From NCBI RefSeq assembly GCF_003148745.1, contig NZ_QGGU01000004.1, forward strand, positions 1 to 64,000: a stretch of 64,000 nt of DNA, written 5' to 3'. This DNA comes from Pleionea mediterranea. GTDB lineage: Bacteria; Pseudomonadota; Gammaproteobacteria; Enterobacterales; Kangiellaceae. The notes under the pieces were generated by a model. It did not search any database and was not told the origin of the DNA. It was given only the letters and a program-made list of their open reading frames with translations. Every line of letters starts with the position of its first letter. Positions within the stretch are counted from its first letter, which is position 1. Shown one piece after another: positions 1 to 8,881 of this stretch. A program made the position numbers and the translations under genes.

Positions 1-128
1 GTTCTCATGCGGTATAGAATGCCTTCTGGTGTCATCCTATGCTCGTATTTATTGTACACTCGACCACTATGAGTCATTAAAATTTTTAGTTGTTTCCAGG
101 TGTTATCTGTTAGCATGAGTCTTGGCAT
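1..128 (-). mobile_element. IS5-family transposase, N-terminal 42 residues, cut by window edge
   Basis: Reading leftward from an ATG at 126-128, the frame stays open to the window edge. It encodes a peptide starting MPRLMLTDNTWKQLK and ending MTPEGILYRMR, which matches the start of IS5-group DDE transposases (DUF4096-like N-terminal domain). The rest of the gene, including the DDE catalytic core, lies outside the window, so I cannot say whether it is intact. The insertion sequence end should lie between 129 and about 200, but I could not identify a terminal inverted repeat with only one end visible. Confidence 0.75.
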
Positions 129-200
129 GATAAGTCAGGTGTGGTTGGTTTTTGGCGAAACAAATTATACCTGAATATCATGCCTGCTTATTTTATAAAC

Positions 201-218
201 AAAGATCAACACGCTCTA
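201..218. repeat. Half copy of the GATAAACA stem-loop repeat
   Basis: The sequence AAAGATCAACACGCTCT matches the loop and right arm of the stem-loops at 5983-6009 and 21893-21915, but the left arm (AGAGCG) is absent. The IS5 element ends within about 70 bases to the left, so the missing arm may have been lost around that insertion; this is inference. Confidence 0.4.
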
Positions 219-237
219 GTGCGATTCGTTTTAAATA

Positions 238-1545
238 CTAAGCAAACAAATCATAATCATCGGCTGATTGAATAGTTACCTCCACCAAGTCGCCAGATTC
301 TAATTTTTCATCGGTTGTTATATGTACTTGACCATCAATTTCTGGTGCGTCATAGCGAGTACGGCCAGTAGCGCCATTCTTCGTTATTTCATCAATTAGA
401 ACTTCCATTCGCTGGCCAACTTTCTTTTGCAGTTTATTGGCGCTTATTTCTTGTTGAACGGCCATAAAGGTTTCCCATCGTTCTTGCTGAGTATCGGGAT
501 CGATATGGTTCGGTAAATCATTGGCAGTTGCACCATCGACGGGCGAATATTTAAATGCACCAGCACGATCAAGTTGCGCTTCATATAGAAAGTCGATAAG
601 TTCTTTAAAGTCGTCATCGGTTTCTCCGGGGAAGCCAACAATAAAGGTGCTGCGTAAAGCAATATCCGGACAGGTTTCACGCCAGCTTTTGATGCGGGTT
701 AATACTTTTTCACTGGCCGCAGGGCGTTTCATATCTTTTAGTATTCGATGACTGGCGTGTTGAAACGGAATATCCAGATAAGGCAGAATTTTATTCTCTG
801 CCATAAGCGGAATGACATGATCCACATGTGGGTAGGGATAAACATAATGCAGCCTTACCCAGGCGTCGAGTTTGCCCAGTTCCTGACACAGTTCCTGAAA
901 ACGGGTTTTGACGGGTGCACCATTCCAGAAGCCGGTTCGATATTTTGTATCAATTCCATAAGCACTGGTGTCTTGAGACACCACCAGTAATTCTTGCGTG
1001 CCATTGTTAATCAGATTTTCTGCTTCTTGTAACACACTGCCTATATCGCGACTAACCAGTTTGCCGCGCATTGATGGAATAATACAAAAGGTGCAGTTGT
1101 GATTACAGCCTTCCGAAATTTTTAAATAAGCGTAATGCTGTGGCGTAAGTTTTAAGCCGGCAGGTGGCACCAGGTCCATAAAGGGATCGTGTTGTGGCGG
1201 CAAATGCTGATGTATCTGTTCCATTACTTCTTTATAGGCATGTGGGCCTGTAACGGCGAGTACATTTGGATGAACTTCTCGAATGGAATCTTCTTTGATC
1301 CCAAGGCAGCCGGTTACGATCACTTTACCATTTTCATTCAATGCATCGCCTATGGTGTCGAGCGACTGCTGAACGGCGTCGTCAATAAATCCACAGGTAT
1401 TCACCACCACAAGATCGGAGTCATCATAACTGTTGGTTAGCTGATAACCTTCAGCGCGAAGCTGTGTAACGATACGTTCTGAGTCGACGGTATTTTTTGG
1501 ACAGCCAAGAGTAATAAAGCCAACGCTTGGATTGGATGAGTTCAT
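238..1545 (-). CDS. rimO: Ribosomal protein S12 methylthiotransferase RimO
   Basis: The 435-residue product is a radical-SAM methylthiotransferase that adds a methylthio group to an aspartate of ribosomal protein S12. The N-terminal UPF0004 domain begins [16 protein letters not shown] and contains the cysteines of the first iron-sulfur cluster (GCPKN, NTCGF, TGCLG). The radical-SAM motif CNHNCTFC is near residue 148. A C-terminal TRAM domain ends [25 protein letters not shown] and NTCGFID distinguish RimO from MiaB. The length is normal for the family. It starts at an ATG 15 bases beyond hemY and probably ends the heme-operon transcript. Confidence 0.96.
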   Translation of the reverse strand: MNSSNPSVGFITLGCPKNTVDSERIVTQLRAEGYQLTNSYDDSDLVVVNTCGFIDDAVQQSLDTIGDALNENGKVIVTGCLGIKEDSIREVHPNVLAVTGPHAYKEVMEQIHQHLPPQHDPFMDLVPPAGLKLTPQHYAYLKISEGCNHNCTFCIIPSMRGKLVSRDIGSVLQEAENLINNGTQELLVVSQDTSAYGIDTKYRTGFWNGAPVKTRFQELCQELGKLDAWVRLHYVYPYPHVDHVIPLMAENKILPYLDIPFQHASHRILKDMKRPAASEKVLTRIKSWRETCPDIALRSTFIVGFPGETDDDFKELIDFLYEAQLDRAGAFKYSPVDGATANDLPNHIDPDTQQERWETFMAVQQEISANKLQKKVGQRMEVLIDEITKNGATGRTRYDAPEIDGQVHITTDEKLESGDLVEVTIQSADDYDLFA

Positions 1546-1560
1546 AAAGGTTTCCAGAGT

Positions 1561-2793
1561 TTACTGTTCGATAAAGTGAGAGGTGGATTTATCAATTAAA
1601 GAAGGTGATGAAGCATTCGCAGCAGATGCCAGCGCTTTTTTAAGGGTTCTTGTTATGGTGGTTACGGGCTCATCCAGTTGTTCATAGGTCATAATGAGCA
1701 GCTGTGATGCTTCCAGGGTATTTTTTAATTGCAGCGATTGCAACAGATAGTCACGTGCTCTGCCCCAGAGTTCATTATTAAAACTTAACTGTCCAAGAGC
1801 ATAAAACATTTCCCAGTCACTTTGACCATCTTGTCGAAAAGATTCTGCAAAACTCAGTTGTGTTTGATTGTCACGTCCGGCCGCTTTGCCATACCAATAG
1901 ATAAGTTGTGACTTATAGCCTTTTTTAAGGGCTGAACGTAATACCGCTTCGGCTTCGGTGAATGCACCAAGCTCAATTAATAAACGAGAAAAACAGATGA
2001 CGAGTTGAGGATTTTTTTGGTAATCACCGGACATTTTTTGCCAGCAATGTTGTAATTGTTCGCAGCCTTTATTGGCTTGTGATATTAGCAACTTGGTCAC
2101 ACATTCCATTTCGATGGATTCAAATTGACTGCGCTCAAGCGCCTGCTTTTGTTTTAACGCGGGTAATAAATCAAATAACCGCTGCCAATCTTTTAAGCGG
2201 TAATAACATTTTGCTAACAACTTTAACACGTAAGGGTGTTTTTTGCGTTGATCCCAAAGTTGCGACAAGGACGCTAGAGCCAATTCATACTGACCACTTT
2301 CGTACTGTAATTCGGCTTGGGTCAAACTGACGGCAATGCTGGCATTGGGCTGATATTCAGCGGCTTTTTGTAAATAATTATCGCGTCTGGTGTAGTCTTT
2401 TTGTTCTTGTGCCGATTTGGCGGCTAATAAATAATTGATCAAGCGACTGTCTGATTTTTCCGAAGCTTTAATAAATAAGTGTTCGGCTTTTTCCCAGTGT
2501 CCTTCGGTCAGAGCAATTAAGCCGTTAAGTGTTTGGTTTCTTGAACGTCGGCTGCCACGATTTTTTGACCATAAACTGACAAACTTGCCGGTACGTTTAA
2601 CGGTAAGGACCAACCAGCTGCTGATAAAAGTTACAAAGATTAAACCAAGCGCAAGTACCGCAGCGATCCAGAGGCGCATTTCTAATGAATGGTTATCCCA
2701 GGCTATTAAAACAAAACCTCTTTGATCTTTTATAAACCAGGCAAGTAACGCACCGATGATAATTGCCAGTAGCGCAAGATGACGTAGCTTCAT
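1561..2793 (-). CDS. hemY: HemY, TPR membrane protein of the heme operon
   Basis: The 410-residue protein has two N-terminal membrane segments (about residues 5-22 and 41-65) followed by tetratricopeptide-like repeats. This is the layout of the HemY family encoded after hemC-hemD-hemX in Gammaproteobacteria. The family is linked to heme and porphyrin metabolism by operon position; it is unrelated to Bacillus HemY protoporphyrinogen oxidase. The gene overlaps hemX by 4 bases, which indicates translational coupling. Confidence 0.9.
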   Translation of the reverse strand: MKLRHLALLAIIIGALLAWFIKDQRGFVLIAWDNHSLEMRLWIAAVLALGLIFVTFISSWLVLTVKRTGKFVSLWSKNRGSRRSRNQTLNGLIALTEGHWEKAEHLFIKASEKSDSRLINYLLAAKSAQEQKDYTRRDNYLQKAAEYQPNASIAVSLTQAELQYESGQYELALASLSQLWDQRKKHPYVLKLLAKCYYRLKDWQRLFDLLPALKQKQALERSQFESIEMECVTKLLISQANKGCEQLQHCWQKMSGDYQKNPQLVICFSRLLIELGAFTEAEAVLRSALKKGYKSQLIYWYGKAAGRDNQTQLSFAESFRQDGQSDWEMFYALGQLSFNNELWGRARDYLLQSLQLKNTLEASQLLIMTYEQLDEPVTTITRTLKKALASAANASSPSLIDKSTSHFIEQ

Positions 2794-4166
2794 GGTTGAT
2801 CACCTTGTTGTAAATCTTGTTGCTGTTCGCTGTACCACTTTAATCGGCGTTGTTCTTTTTCTTCCATTAATAAAGGCAGCGATTGCAATGAATAATCAAT
2901 TTTTTGTCCGAGAGTTTGTTGCGACAATTGCTGTAATTGACTGACAATGGCAGTGCCCTGTTGATTCAGTTGAAAATATTGCTGAATGGTTTCCTGGGCC
3001 GATTGCAAACGGCTGACATAATAGGGCTGGTTGTTTTCCAGTACAGCTGTTTGTGCATGAGATAGAGTGAGCTGCAAAGCCGACTGTAAAATGGTTAATT
3101 GCTGCTCGGTCAGTAAAGGCTGAACTTTTTCATCGTGTGTTCGGTATTTAAACGCGTCTTCACCAAATTGATCCAGTGTTTGCATTAGTCTATCGAACCA
3201 GGCTTTGTGCTGCTCAGGTTCAAAGTTTTGATTTTCCGGTAGCTGATAGGCCACCGGTGCAAGTTGTGGGATCTGTTTTTGTAATGACGCCAGCTGTAAC
3301 AGTAAATCGGTATTGTTGTTATCCGTTAGTCCGTCAAGATAGGTTAAGTCATCACTGATGGCCTGACGAATGTGGGTCAAATTAAGATCACTGGTTTGTT
3401 TAAGGGTATCATCGGCTTGAGCCAACAGAGCCATGGCAGTAGAGCGGTTATTTTCAAACAATAATTTTTCCTGAGCCAGAGTTAAATAGTAGTGAGCCTG
3501 TTCCAACAACCATTCCTGTTTACCCTGACTGGATATAATCCGCAGCTTGTCTTGAGTCACTGCCAATTGTTGACGCAAAAGATTCGACTGAGCTTTTAGT
3601 TGTTCCAGCGATTGGTTGGTTTGCTGGGTTGCCTGCGACTGTTGGCTTATATTATTTTGCAACCGGGCTAAGCGTTGTTTTTGATCATCGATATCCGAAT
3701 TTTGTTGCGATAATTGTTGCGCCTGTTGCTGTTGATTGTTCCATTGTGAGTAACCGATCCAGCCACTGAGAATGACGGCAGACAGCGCCAGTAATAAACA
3801 AAGTACCAAACCAATGCTAATGGGTTTACGTGCTTTCTCAATAGTATGATTATCGGCAGGACGTTCGGGAAAATCAGTAGCTTTAGGTTGATTTGCTTCT
3901 TCTGTTTTAGTTGTTTTGTTTTTGTGTTCGGCAGAAGTATTCAAATCCTTATCTGGCTCGGCATTCGACATCTGTTTTTTAGCTGTCGACTTGGCTGATG
4001 ATTTGTTTTTCTCGGATTTCTCAGAAGCTGAAGTTTCGGAAGGAGCTTTAGCCGATGTCTTATCCTGCTTTTCAGGAGCTGATTTATCCTTGCTCGGCGC
4101 AGTCTTGTTATTCTCTGGCTCAGGGCTAGATGTTGGCTTATTGTCTGATGAACTGTCTTTAGTCAT
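2790..4166 (-). CDS. hemX: HemX-like membrane protein (uroporphyrinogen-III C-methyltransferase-like family)
   Basis: The 458-residue protein has a long, low-complexity Lys/Ser/Glu-rich N-terminus (about residues 1-110). A single membrane segment (about 115-140, ISIGLVLCLLLALSAVIL) follows, then a Gln-rich coiled coil (about 140-210) and an alpha-helical C-terminal domain. This is the HemX architecture found between hemD and hemY. Databases often call it uroporphyrin-III methyltransferase, but no methyltransferase SAM-binding motif is visible. It overlaps hemD by 8 bases and hemY by 4 bases. Confidence 0.9.
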   Translation of the reverse strand: MTKDSSSDNKPTSSPEPENNKTAPSKDKSAPEKQDKTSAKAPSETSASEKSEKNKSSAKSTAKKQMSNAEPDKDLNTSAEHKNKTTKTEEANQPKATDFPERPADNHTIEKARKPISIGLVLCLLLALSAVILSGWIGYSQWNNQQQQAQQLSQQNSDIDDQKQRLARLQNNISQQSQATQQTNQSLEQLKAQSNLLRQQLAVTQDKLRIISSQGKQEWLLEQAHYYLTLAQEKLLFENNRSTAMALLAQADDTLKQTSDLNLTHIRQAISDDLTYLDGLTDNNNTDLLLQLASLQKQIPQLAPVAYQLPENQNFEPEQHKAWFDRLMQTLDQFGEDAFKYRTHDEKVQPLLTEQQLTILQSALQLTLSHAQTAVLENNQPYYVSRLQSAQETIQQYFQLNQQGTAIVSQLQQLSQQTLGQKIDYSLQSLPLLMEEKEQRRLKWYSEQQQDLQQGDQP

Positions 4167-4941
4167 TAACCGTATCCTGATTTAAATGGGCGAGACAGCG
4201 CAAGATATCGTCATTATGGGCGCTGGCGCTCTGTCCTATAATATTATGTTGGTATTTTAAAGCAACCTTCGCCAACCTGTCGCTGGTCACAATAACCGAG
4301 ACCGGATGATTGAAACAATTCGACAGAGCCTCTAACGCCACTTCACTGGATACAATCCAGGCGACATTGGGCGAAAGAGTCTTATTTGTTTTCATCCATA
4401 GCTGATGCTCCGTTAACTGTTTTAAAAGTGTGGTGCAATCAATGGGTTCGCGGCGATAGACGGTGTAACTGGCAAGCTTTGCCTGGCGTGCTTGCAATGT
4501 TTGCTGAAGCAGCGGACGGCCGCCCTGACCATTTACCAGAATAATCGTCTGGCCAGTCACCTGTTGTAACAGGGAAAGTTGTAGCAGGCCTTCGCTGTTT
4601 GCTTGCTGCGGCACAGTAACATCGGACGCGCCAGCTTGTTGCAGAGCGGCAGCGGTGGATTGGCCCACAGCAATTAACTTGTGTTGCAGCAATTGCTGCC
4701 ATTGTGCGCTGGACATTCGTTGCCGGGCAAACGACACGGCATTCGGGCTGATAAACAACCACAGACTGTTAGAGTCCTGCAGTGCTTGATTGAATTGCTC
4801 TTCGGGTAAATCCGGTTCTGCCGGGTGAATGGTGAGCAGTGCAATAGCACTAACAGTCAATCCATTACTTTCCAGTAAACTGACAAGCGGTTCAGCCTGA
4901 TGAGCTGGCCGGGTGACAATAAAGTGTTCCGGTTTGACCAT
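4159..4941 (-). CDS. hemD: Uroporphyrinogen-III synthase
   Basis: The 260-residue protein matches HemD, which cyclises and inverts ring D of hydroxymethylbilane to give uroporphyrinogen III. Recognisable features are the N-terminal VTRPAHQAEPL motif, LWLFISPNAVSFA, AVGQSTAAALQQAG, and the second-domain VNGQGGRPLLQQTL. HemD is poorly conserved, so operon position adds weight: it lies 8 bases after hemC and overlaps hemX by 8 bases. Confidence 0.93.
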   Translation of the reverse strand: MVKPEHFIVTRPAHQAEPLVSLLESNGLTVSAIALLTIHPAEPDLPEEQFNQALQDSNSLWLFISPNAVSFARQRMSSAQWQQLLQHKLIAVGQSTAAALQQAGASDVTVPQQANSEGLLQLSLLQQVTGQTIILVNGQGGRPLLQQTLQARQAKLASYTVYRREPIDCTTLLKQLTEHQLWMKTNKTLSPNVAWIVSSEVALEALSNCFNHPVSVIVTSDRLAKVALKYQHNIIGQSASAHNDDILRCLAHLNQDTVND

Positions 4942-4949
4942 CGGTGGGA

Positions 4950-5879
4950 TCAGGCTTGCTGTTGCAACAATGCTTGAATGATTTTATCGGCACCCTGCTC
5001 TTTTAATGCCTCGCCAACCAGAATGCCTAACTGTTTTGCTTCGCTAATAGGAGCCTGATGATGAAAGGTTAAAAGCCGTGAGCCGTCCACTTCACCAACC
5101 AGTCCGCGCAACAGTAATTCATCATCTTTCAGCTCAGCAAAGGCTCCAATGGGTACCTGACAACCGCCTTCCAGATGATGGTTCATGGCGCGTTCGGCAG
5201 TGACTCGCGCAGCCGTCAAGCTGTGATTCAGCGGTTCGAGTAATTGTTTGGTTTGATGATCATCGCTGCGACATTCAATGCCCACGGCACCCTGTCCGGC
5301 AGACGGTAATAGTACGCTGGTTGGGATTTCATCTTTGATGCGATATTGAAGATCCAGTCTCATTAATCCTGCGGTAGCCAGAATAATCGCGTCGTATTCA
5401 TCGTCGTCGAGTTTTTGTAATCGGGTGCCGACATTGCCGCGTAAACTTTTGATCGTCAAATCCGGACGTAATGCTTTGAGCTGACACTGGCGGCGTAAAC
5501 TGGAGGTGCCAATAATGGCACCAGATGGTACTTCATCCAGATTGGCGTATACATTGGATACAAAGGCATCGGTTGGGTTTTCACGATCGCAAATGACCGA
5601 TAATTCAAGCCCATCAGGAAATCCGGCAGGCACATCTTTCATGGAGTGAACCGCAATATCGGCGCGATCCTCCAGCATTGCCAGTTCAAGTTCTTTAACA
5701 AATAGACCCTTGCCGCCAATTTTAGCCAGTGGTGTGTCGAGAATTTTATCGCCTTTGGTCACCATAGGGACCAGTTCAACCGTAATATCCGGATGATGTT
5801 TTTTCAGTTCCGACTGAACAAATTCAGCCTGCCATAGGGCAAGTGGGCTTCGGCGTGTGGCTATTCTGATAAGTGACAT
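4950..5879 (-). CDS. hemC: Hydroxymethylbilane synthase (porphobilinogen deaminase)
   Basis: The 309-residue enzyme polymerises four porphobilinogen units into hydroxymethylbilane. It starts [17 protein letters not shown], carries [12 protein letters not shown], the substrate/cofactor stretch [10 protein letters not shown], and the cofactor-binding cysteine in [11 protein letters not shown]. Length is standard. It is the first gene of the leftward hemC-hemD-hemX-hemY-rimO run. A candidate promoter lies 35-62 bases upstream of the ATG. Confidence 0.97.
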   Translation of the reverse strand: MSLIRIATRRSPLALWQAEFVQSELKKHHPDITVELVPMVTKGDKILDTPLAKIGGKGLFVKELELAMLEDRADIAVHSMKDVPAGFPDGLELSVICDRENPTDAFVSNVYANLDEVPSGAIIGTSSLRRQCQLKALRPDLTIKSLRGNVGTRLQKLDDDEYDAIILATAGLMRLDLQYRIKDEIPTSVLLPSAGQGAVGIECRSDDHQTKQLLEPLNHSLTAARVTAERAMNHHLEGGCQVPIGAFAELKDDELLLRGLVGEVDGSRLLTFHHQAPISEAKQLGILVGEALKEQGADKIIQALLQQQA

Positions 5880-5913
5880 GATGGGGACGCAAATAATTAA
5901 AGATTCAAAGGTG

Positions 5914-5941
5914 ATCTTAGCATATTGCGGGTGGCTTGTAA
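5914..5941 (-). promoter_or_regulatory. Candidate sigma-70 promoter for the hem operon
   Basis: On the minus strand TTACAA (5936-5941) and TAAGAT (5914-5919) are separated by 16 bases, with the TAAGAT box 35 bases before the hemC start codon. The match is moderate and this is prediction only. Confidence 0.4.
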
Positions 5942-5982
5942 GACGACTAATGCATTAACGGACGATCAAATTTCAGGTTTTG

Positions 5983-6009
5983 TTAGAGCGAAAGATAAAC
6001 ATGCTCTAA
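5983..6009. repeat. GATAAACA stem-loop repeat, complete copy
   Basis: Perfect 7-base arms TTAGAGC and GCTCTAA flank the loop GAAAGATAAACAT; a G-T pair extends the stem to 8. The element lies between the hemC start and the algR stop. The loop is shared with the copies at 21893 and 30420, while arm sequences vary in a pairing-preserving way. No T-run follows, so it is not an obvious terminator. Confidence 0.65.
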
Positions 6010-6118
6010 TACCGATGGTACTGTTGTTTCAGCTGGATTTATCCGGTTCAATCGAACACAAATAGCCCACTGAAATCATGGTTATTTGAAGTGAAGAATT
6101 ATGGTTATGTGAAAAGGC

Positions 6119-6853
6119 TTACAGGGATTTTATCAGCTTTCGAATATGGGAGGCATGCCTTCTGCTGACTTCCAGTGGTTCGTCATAATGTTTGATGGTC
6201 ATAAATAAGTGCCCGGCGTTGTCCTTGGTAAGACCGGTTATATAGCGTTTATTGACTAATGCGTTGCGGTGAATTCGAACAAAGCCATCGCTGAGTTCCT
6301 GCTCCAGTTGTTTTAATGGTTCTTCAATAAGCGCCTCACCTTCTTTGTGTTTAACACACACGTACTTTTGATCGGCCTGAAAAAAATAGATTTCATGAAT
6401 CGGGATCAATTGAATTTCACCGCGCAGTCGCGCTGAAATATGATTGCGTTGCGGGCGTTCGGGACTGTGTTCGGTGACTTTATTCAACTGCAAAGGATTC
6501 AGCTGGGTCGCTTTGTTGATGGCTTGCTCAAGCTTATCGCGTTTAATGGGTTTCAGCAGGTAATCAATGGCATTGACCGAAAACGCATCCAAGGCATAAT
6601 CGTCGTAAGCGGTAACAAATACCACCGCAGGCGGCACTTTCATCTGTGTCAGGTGATGTGCTGCTTCGAGGCCATCCATTTGTGGCATCCGAATATCCAG
6701 AAATGCCAGATCAATCCGATTGTTATCGCAAATCTTCACCGCTTCTATGCCGGTGTTGGCTTCGAACAGTTGGTGTTCGGAGGATTGATCTTCCAGCAGG
6801 CGACGCAACCGCTGTCGTGCTAATGGCTCATCGTCGGTTATTAATATATTCAC
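6119..6853 (-). CDS. algR: LytTR-family response regulator, AlgR type
   Basis: The 244-residue protein has a receiver domain (acidic pocket DDE near residues 7-9, phosphoacceptor in AFLDIRMPQMDG near 54, conserved Lys in YLLKPIKRD). A C-terminal LytTR DNA-binding domain follows (about 140-240; FVRIHRNALVNKRYI is typical). AlgR-type regulators bind promoter DNA through LytTR. The gene uses a GTG start overlapping the algZ stop (GTGA), so the two are coupled. The algZ-algR-hemC order is the same as in Pseudomonas. Confidence 0.93.
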   Translation of the reverse strand: MNILITDDEPLARQRLRRLLEDQSSEHQLFEANTGIEAVKICDNNRIDLAFLDIRMPQMDGLEAAHHLTQMKVPPAVVFVTAYDDYALDAFSVNAIDYLLKPIKRDKLEQAINKATQLNPLQLNKVTEHSPERPQRNHISARLRGEIQLIPIHEIYFFQADQKYVCVKHKEGEALIEEPLKQLEQELSDGFVRIHRNALVNKRYITGLTKDNAGHLFMTIKHYDEPLEVSRRHASHIRKLIKSL

Positions 6854-7926
6854 GACTGTGCTCCCGGAATAAGTAATTCGGTAATGTAATGATCGTTGTT
6901 GTGATGAGTGATCATTTTAGCCTGTGATCCATAGCGGATCGATAAACGCTGTTGAATGTTTGACTGGGCGGTCTGGTTGCCGGGTTTACTGCGCGATGCC
7001 GGTAAAGGGTTGGAAACCTCGAGGCGCAACAATGGTTCAGCATGACTAGAGGCTTGTGACGATAATGATTTTCCTGCTACTTGTTCGGCTTTAATGCTCA
7101 CCACACCGCCATCCACCAGCAGTTGAATACCGTGGTAAACGGCATTTTCCACCAAGGGCTGTAGTGTAAAAGGTGGCAGTGTATAGGCTTCCGGATCAAC
7201 ATCAATTTGCCACTCAATTATCAATTTATCGCCCAGACGCTGCTGCTCGATCTCCAGATAGTGCCGACAGAGGTCAAGTTCGGTTTGCAGTGATACAAGA
7301 TCGTCACCGGGTTTTAAACTGGAGCGAAGTAACGTTGCCAGATGCTCCAGTGTGTTTTCGGCCTTGGTTGGGCTGATAGCAATAAGGCTGGCGATGGTGT
7401 TGAGCGTGTTGAATAAAAAGTGCGGCTGGATTTTTGCCTGCAATGAGCGGAACCTGGCTTCGCCTTCGGCAATAATGCCATTCAATACCTGCTGGCGAAG
7501 ATACAGATAACGCATCCACACCAAAGTGATCAATACCGCTGCGGTGGTATTGCGAATTAAAAACCACATTTGCTCGGGAGACAGGGTAATGGTGGTGTTA
7601 AAAAACAGGCTCAGCGCCAGCAAGCTGGAGAGTAGTGTAATCAGCGCAATGGCTGCTGTAGAAAGTACTGTTACTGTGACAATGGAGCAACGGTTAAGCC
7701 AGCGGCGTGTTAAGCAAAAGAAGGCACCAGAAAACAGGCTGATCCAGAGCACAAACACACTGTGAAGACCCAGCAAGTACCAGGCCGATTGCTGTAAGTT
7801 AAACGTTAAAATAGTGAACAGTATGGCCAGCAGTTCAGATAATAACACCAGCATAAAGACGCGCGGGAGCTGACAAAAGTCCGGAATAATGCCCCGTTCG
7901 GTGTTTGAATGGTTGGCCTGCTCCAT
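6850..7926 (-). CDS. algZ: LytS/AlgZ-type sensor histidine kinase
   Basis: The 358-residue protein has several N-terminal membrane helices (about residues 20-155). A His_kinase domain follows with QPHFLFNTLNTIASL (phosphoacceptor His in PHFLFN, about residue 178) and an HATPase region with PPFTLQPLVENAVYHGI. It is the partner of the adjacent AlgR-like regulator. The ATG start lies 7 bases from the upstream PAS/GGDEF gene, so the three genes probably form one transcript. Confidence 0.92.
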   Translation of the reverse strand: MEQANHSNTERGIIPDFCQLPRVFMLVLLSELLAILFTILTFNLQQSAWYLLGLHSVFVLWISLFSGAFFCLTRRWLNRCSIVTVTVLSTAAIALITLLSSLLALSLFFNTTITLSPEQMWFLIRNTTAAVLITLVWMRYLYLRQQVLNGIIAEGEARFRSLQAKIQPHFLFNTLNTIASLIAISPTKAENTLEHLATLLRSSLKPGDDLVSLQTELDLCRHYLEIEQQRLGDKLIIEWQIDVDPEAYTLPPFTLQPLVENAVYHGIQLLVDGGVVSIKAEQVAGKSLSSQASSHAEPLLRLEVSNPLPASRSKPGNQTAQSNIQQRLSIRYGSQAKMITHHNNDHYITELLIPGAQS

Positions 7927-7933
7927 AGGGCGG

Positions 7934-8737
7934 TTACTGGTATTTTTCCATCAGATGCTGCATTTGAATTAATAAATCGTCTCTTACACGATCCAGCAAC
8001 AAGCCGCTGGAATCGCCTTTACTCCAGTGCGCTTCACCAAATACCAGATCAAACTCTTGTTCAGGAAATTGACGCTGCATTCGTTTGTCGATGGCTTTGC
8101 GTATTTTTTGCTTTAACGCATCACTGGACTCAACCGTTGTTTCTGGCAAAACCAGCAAATACTCACCGGAGTGAGAATGGCCAATCATATCCGCCCAGCG
8201 TAACTCATCTTTCAGCACTTCAGACATTAATTGATTCATCCGGTTATTCAGGGAAACCGAGTCGGGATCACCAAACATCACCAGCTTTACTTTTAATACC
8301 GCCAGTGGATTATCGTACCGTCGGCTACGGCTGACTTCGTAATCAAGAAATTGCACCCAGTTTGGTCGTTTGGGTAAACCAGTAAACTTAAGTGAACCTT
8401 TCTGCTGTGGATTTTCACTGTGGATCACTTTGAAATAATGTACAGTGAGCTTAGGGTTGCTGGGGAGTAATGCCTTCCAGTGTTGCAGATGCAGCGGCTG
8501 ATTGCGTTCTTTACTGACCAGACAATACAGCTGGTCGTCGTCATCGGTGGGTTCAAAGGGCAGGCTCAGCCAGTTTTTGCCGGTGAGGTTTTCTGCCTCA
8601 TCATGCAACCAGGTGGCAAATTCACCATTACACCAAATAACTTGGCGATTATCGTCTAGAATTACTAAACCAAGTTCTGAGACATTGAGTATCTCAAATA
8701 CAGATTTTTGGTAATCAAACAGTGTCGTATTATGCAT
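7934..8737 (-). CDS. PAS plus degenerate GGDEF-domain protein
   Basis: The 267-residue protein starts with a PAS-like region (LGLVILDDNRQVIWCNGEFA, about residues 22-41). It ends in a domain whose fold pattern matches GGDEF: FLDYEVSRSRRYDNPLAVL followed by HSGEYLLVLPETT. The catalytic GGDEF signature is replaced by HSGEY, so diguanylate cyclase activity is unlikely. A nucleotide- or protein-sensing role alongside AlgZ/AlgR is possible. No membrane segment is seen. It is transcribed 7 bases ahead of algZ and divergently from cyaA. Confidence 0.75.
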   Translation of the reverse strand: MHNTTLFDYQKSVFEILNVSELGLVILDDNRQVIWCNGEFATWLHDEAENLTGKNWLSLPFEPTDDDDQLYCLVSKERNQPLHLQHWKALLPSNPKLTVHYFKVIHSENPQQKGSLKFTGLPKRPNWVQFLDYEVSRSRRYDNPLAVLKVKLVMFGDPDSVSLNNRMNQLMSEVLKDELRWADMIGHSHSGEYLLVLPETTVESSDALKQKIRKAIDKRMQRQFPEQEFDLVFGEAHWSKGDSSGLLLDRVRDDLLIQMQHLMEKYQ

Positions 8738-8881
8738 ATTCTGGATTGAATGGTTAAACTAGCCGGTTAAAAGTCGATTTAACGTGATCGCTTACTTACA
8801 ATCTTAACCTTAAATCATTCCTGCATTAATGCCAATATAATCAGCGGTTTGTGGAAAAATAACCAGGCAGTAAGAGTATTC

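Noticed and set aside
2079-2330. Open frames antisense to hemY, hemX, uvrD, gorA and others
   Set aside because: They lie fully inside well-supported genes, have no ribosome binding sites and no protein-family features.
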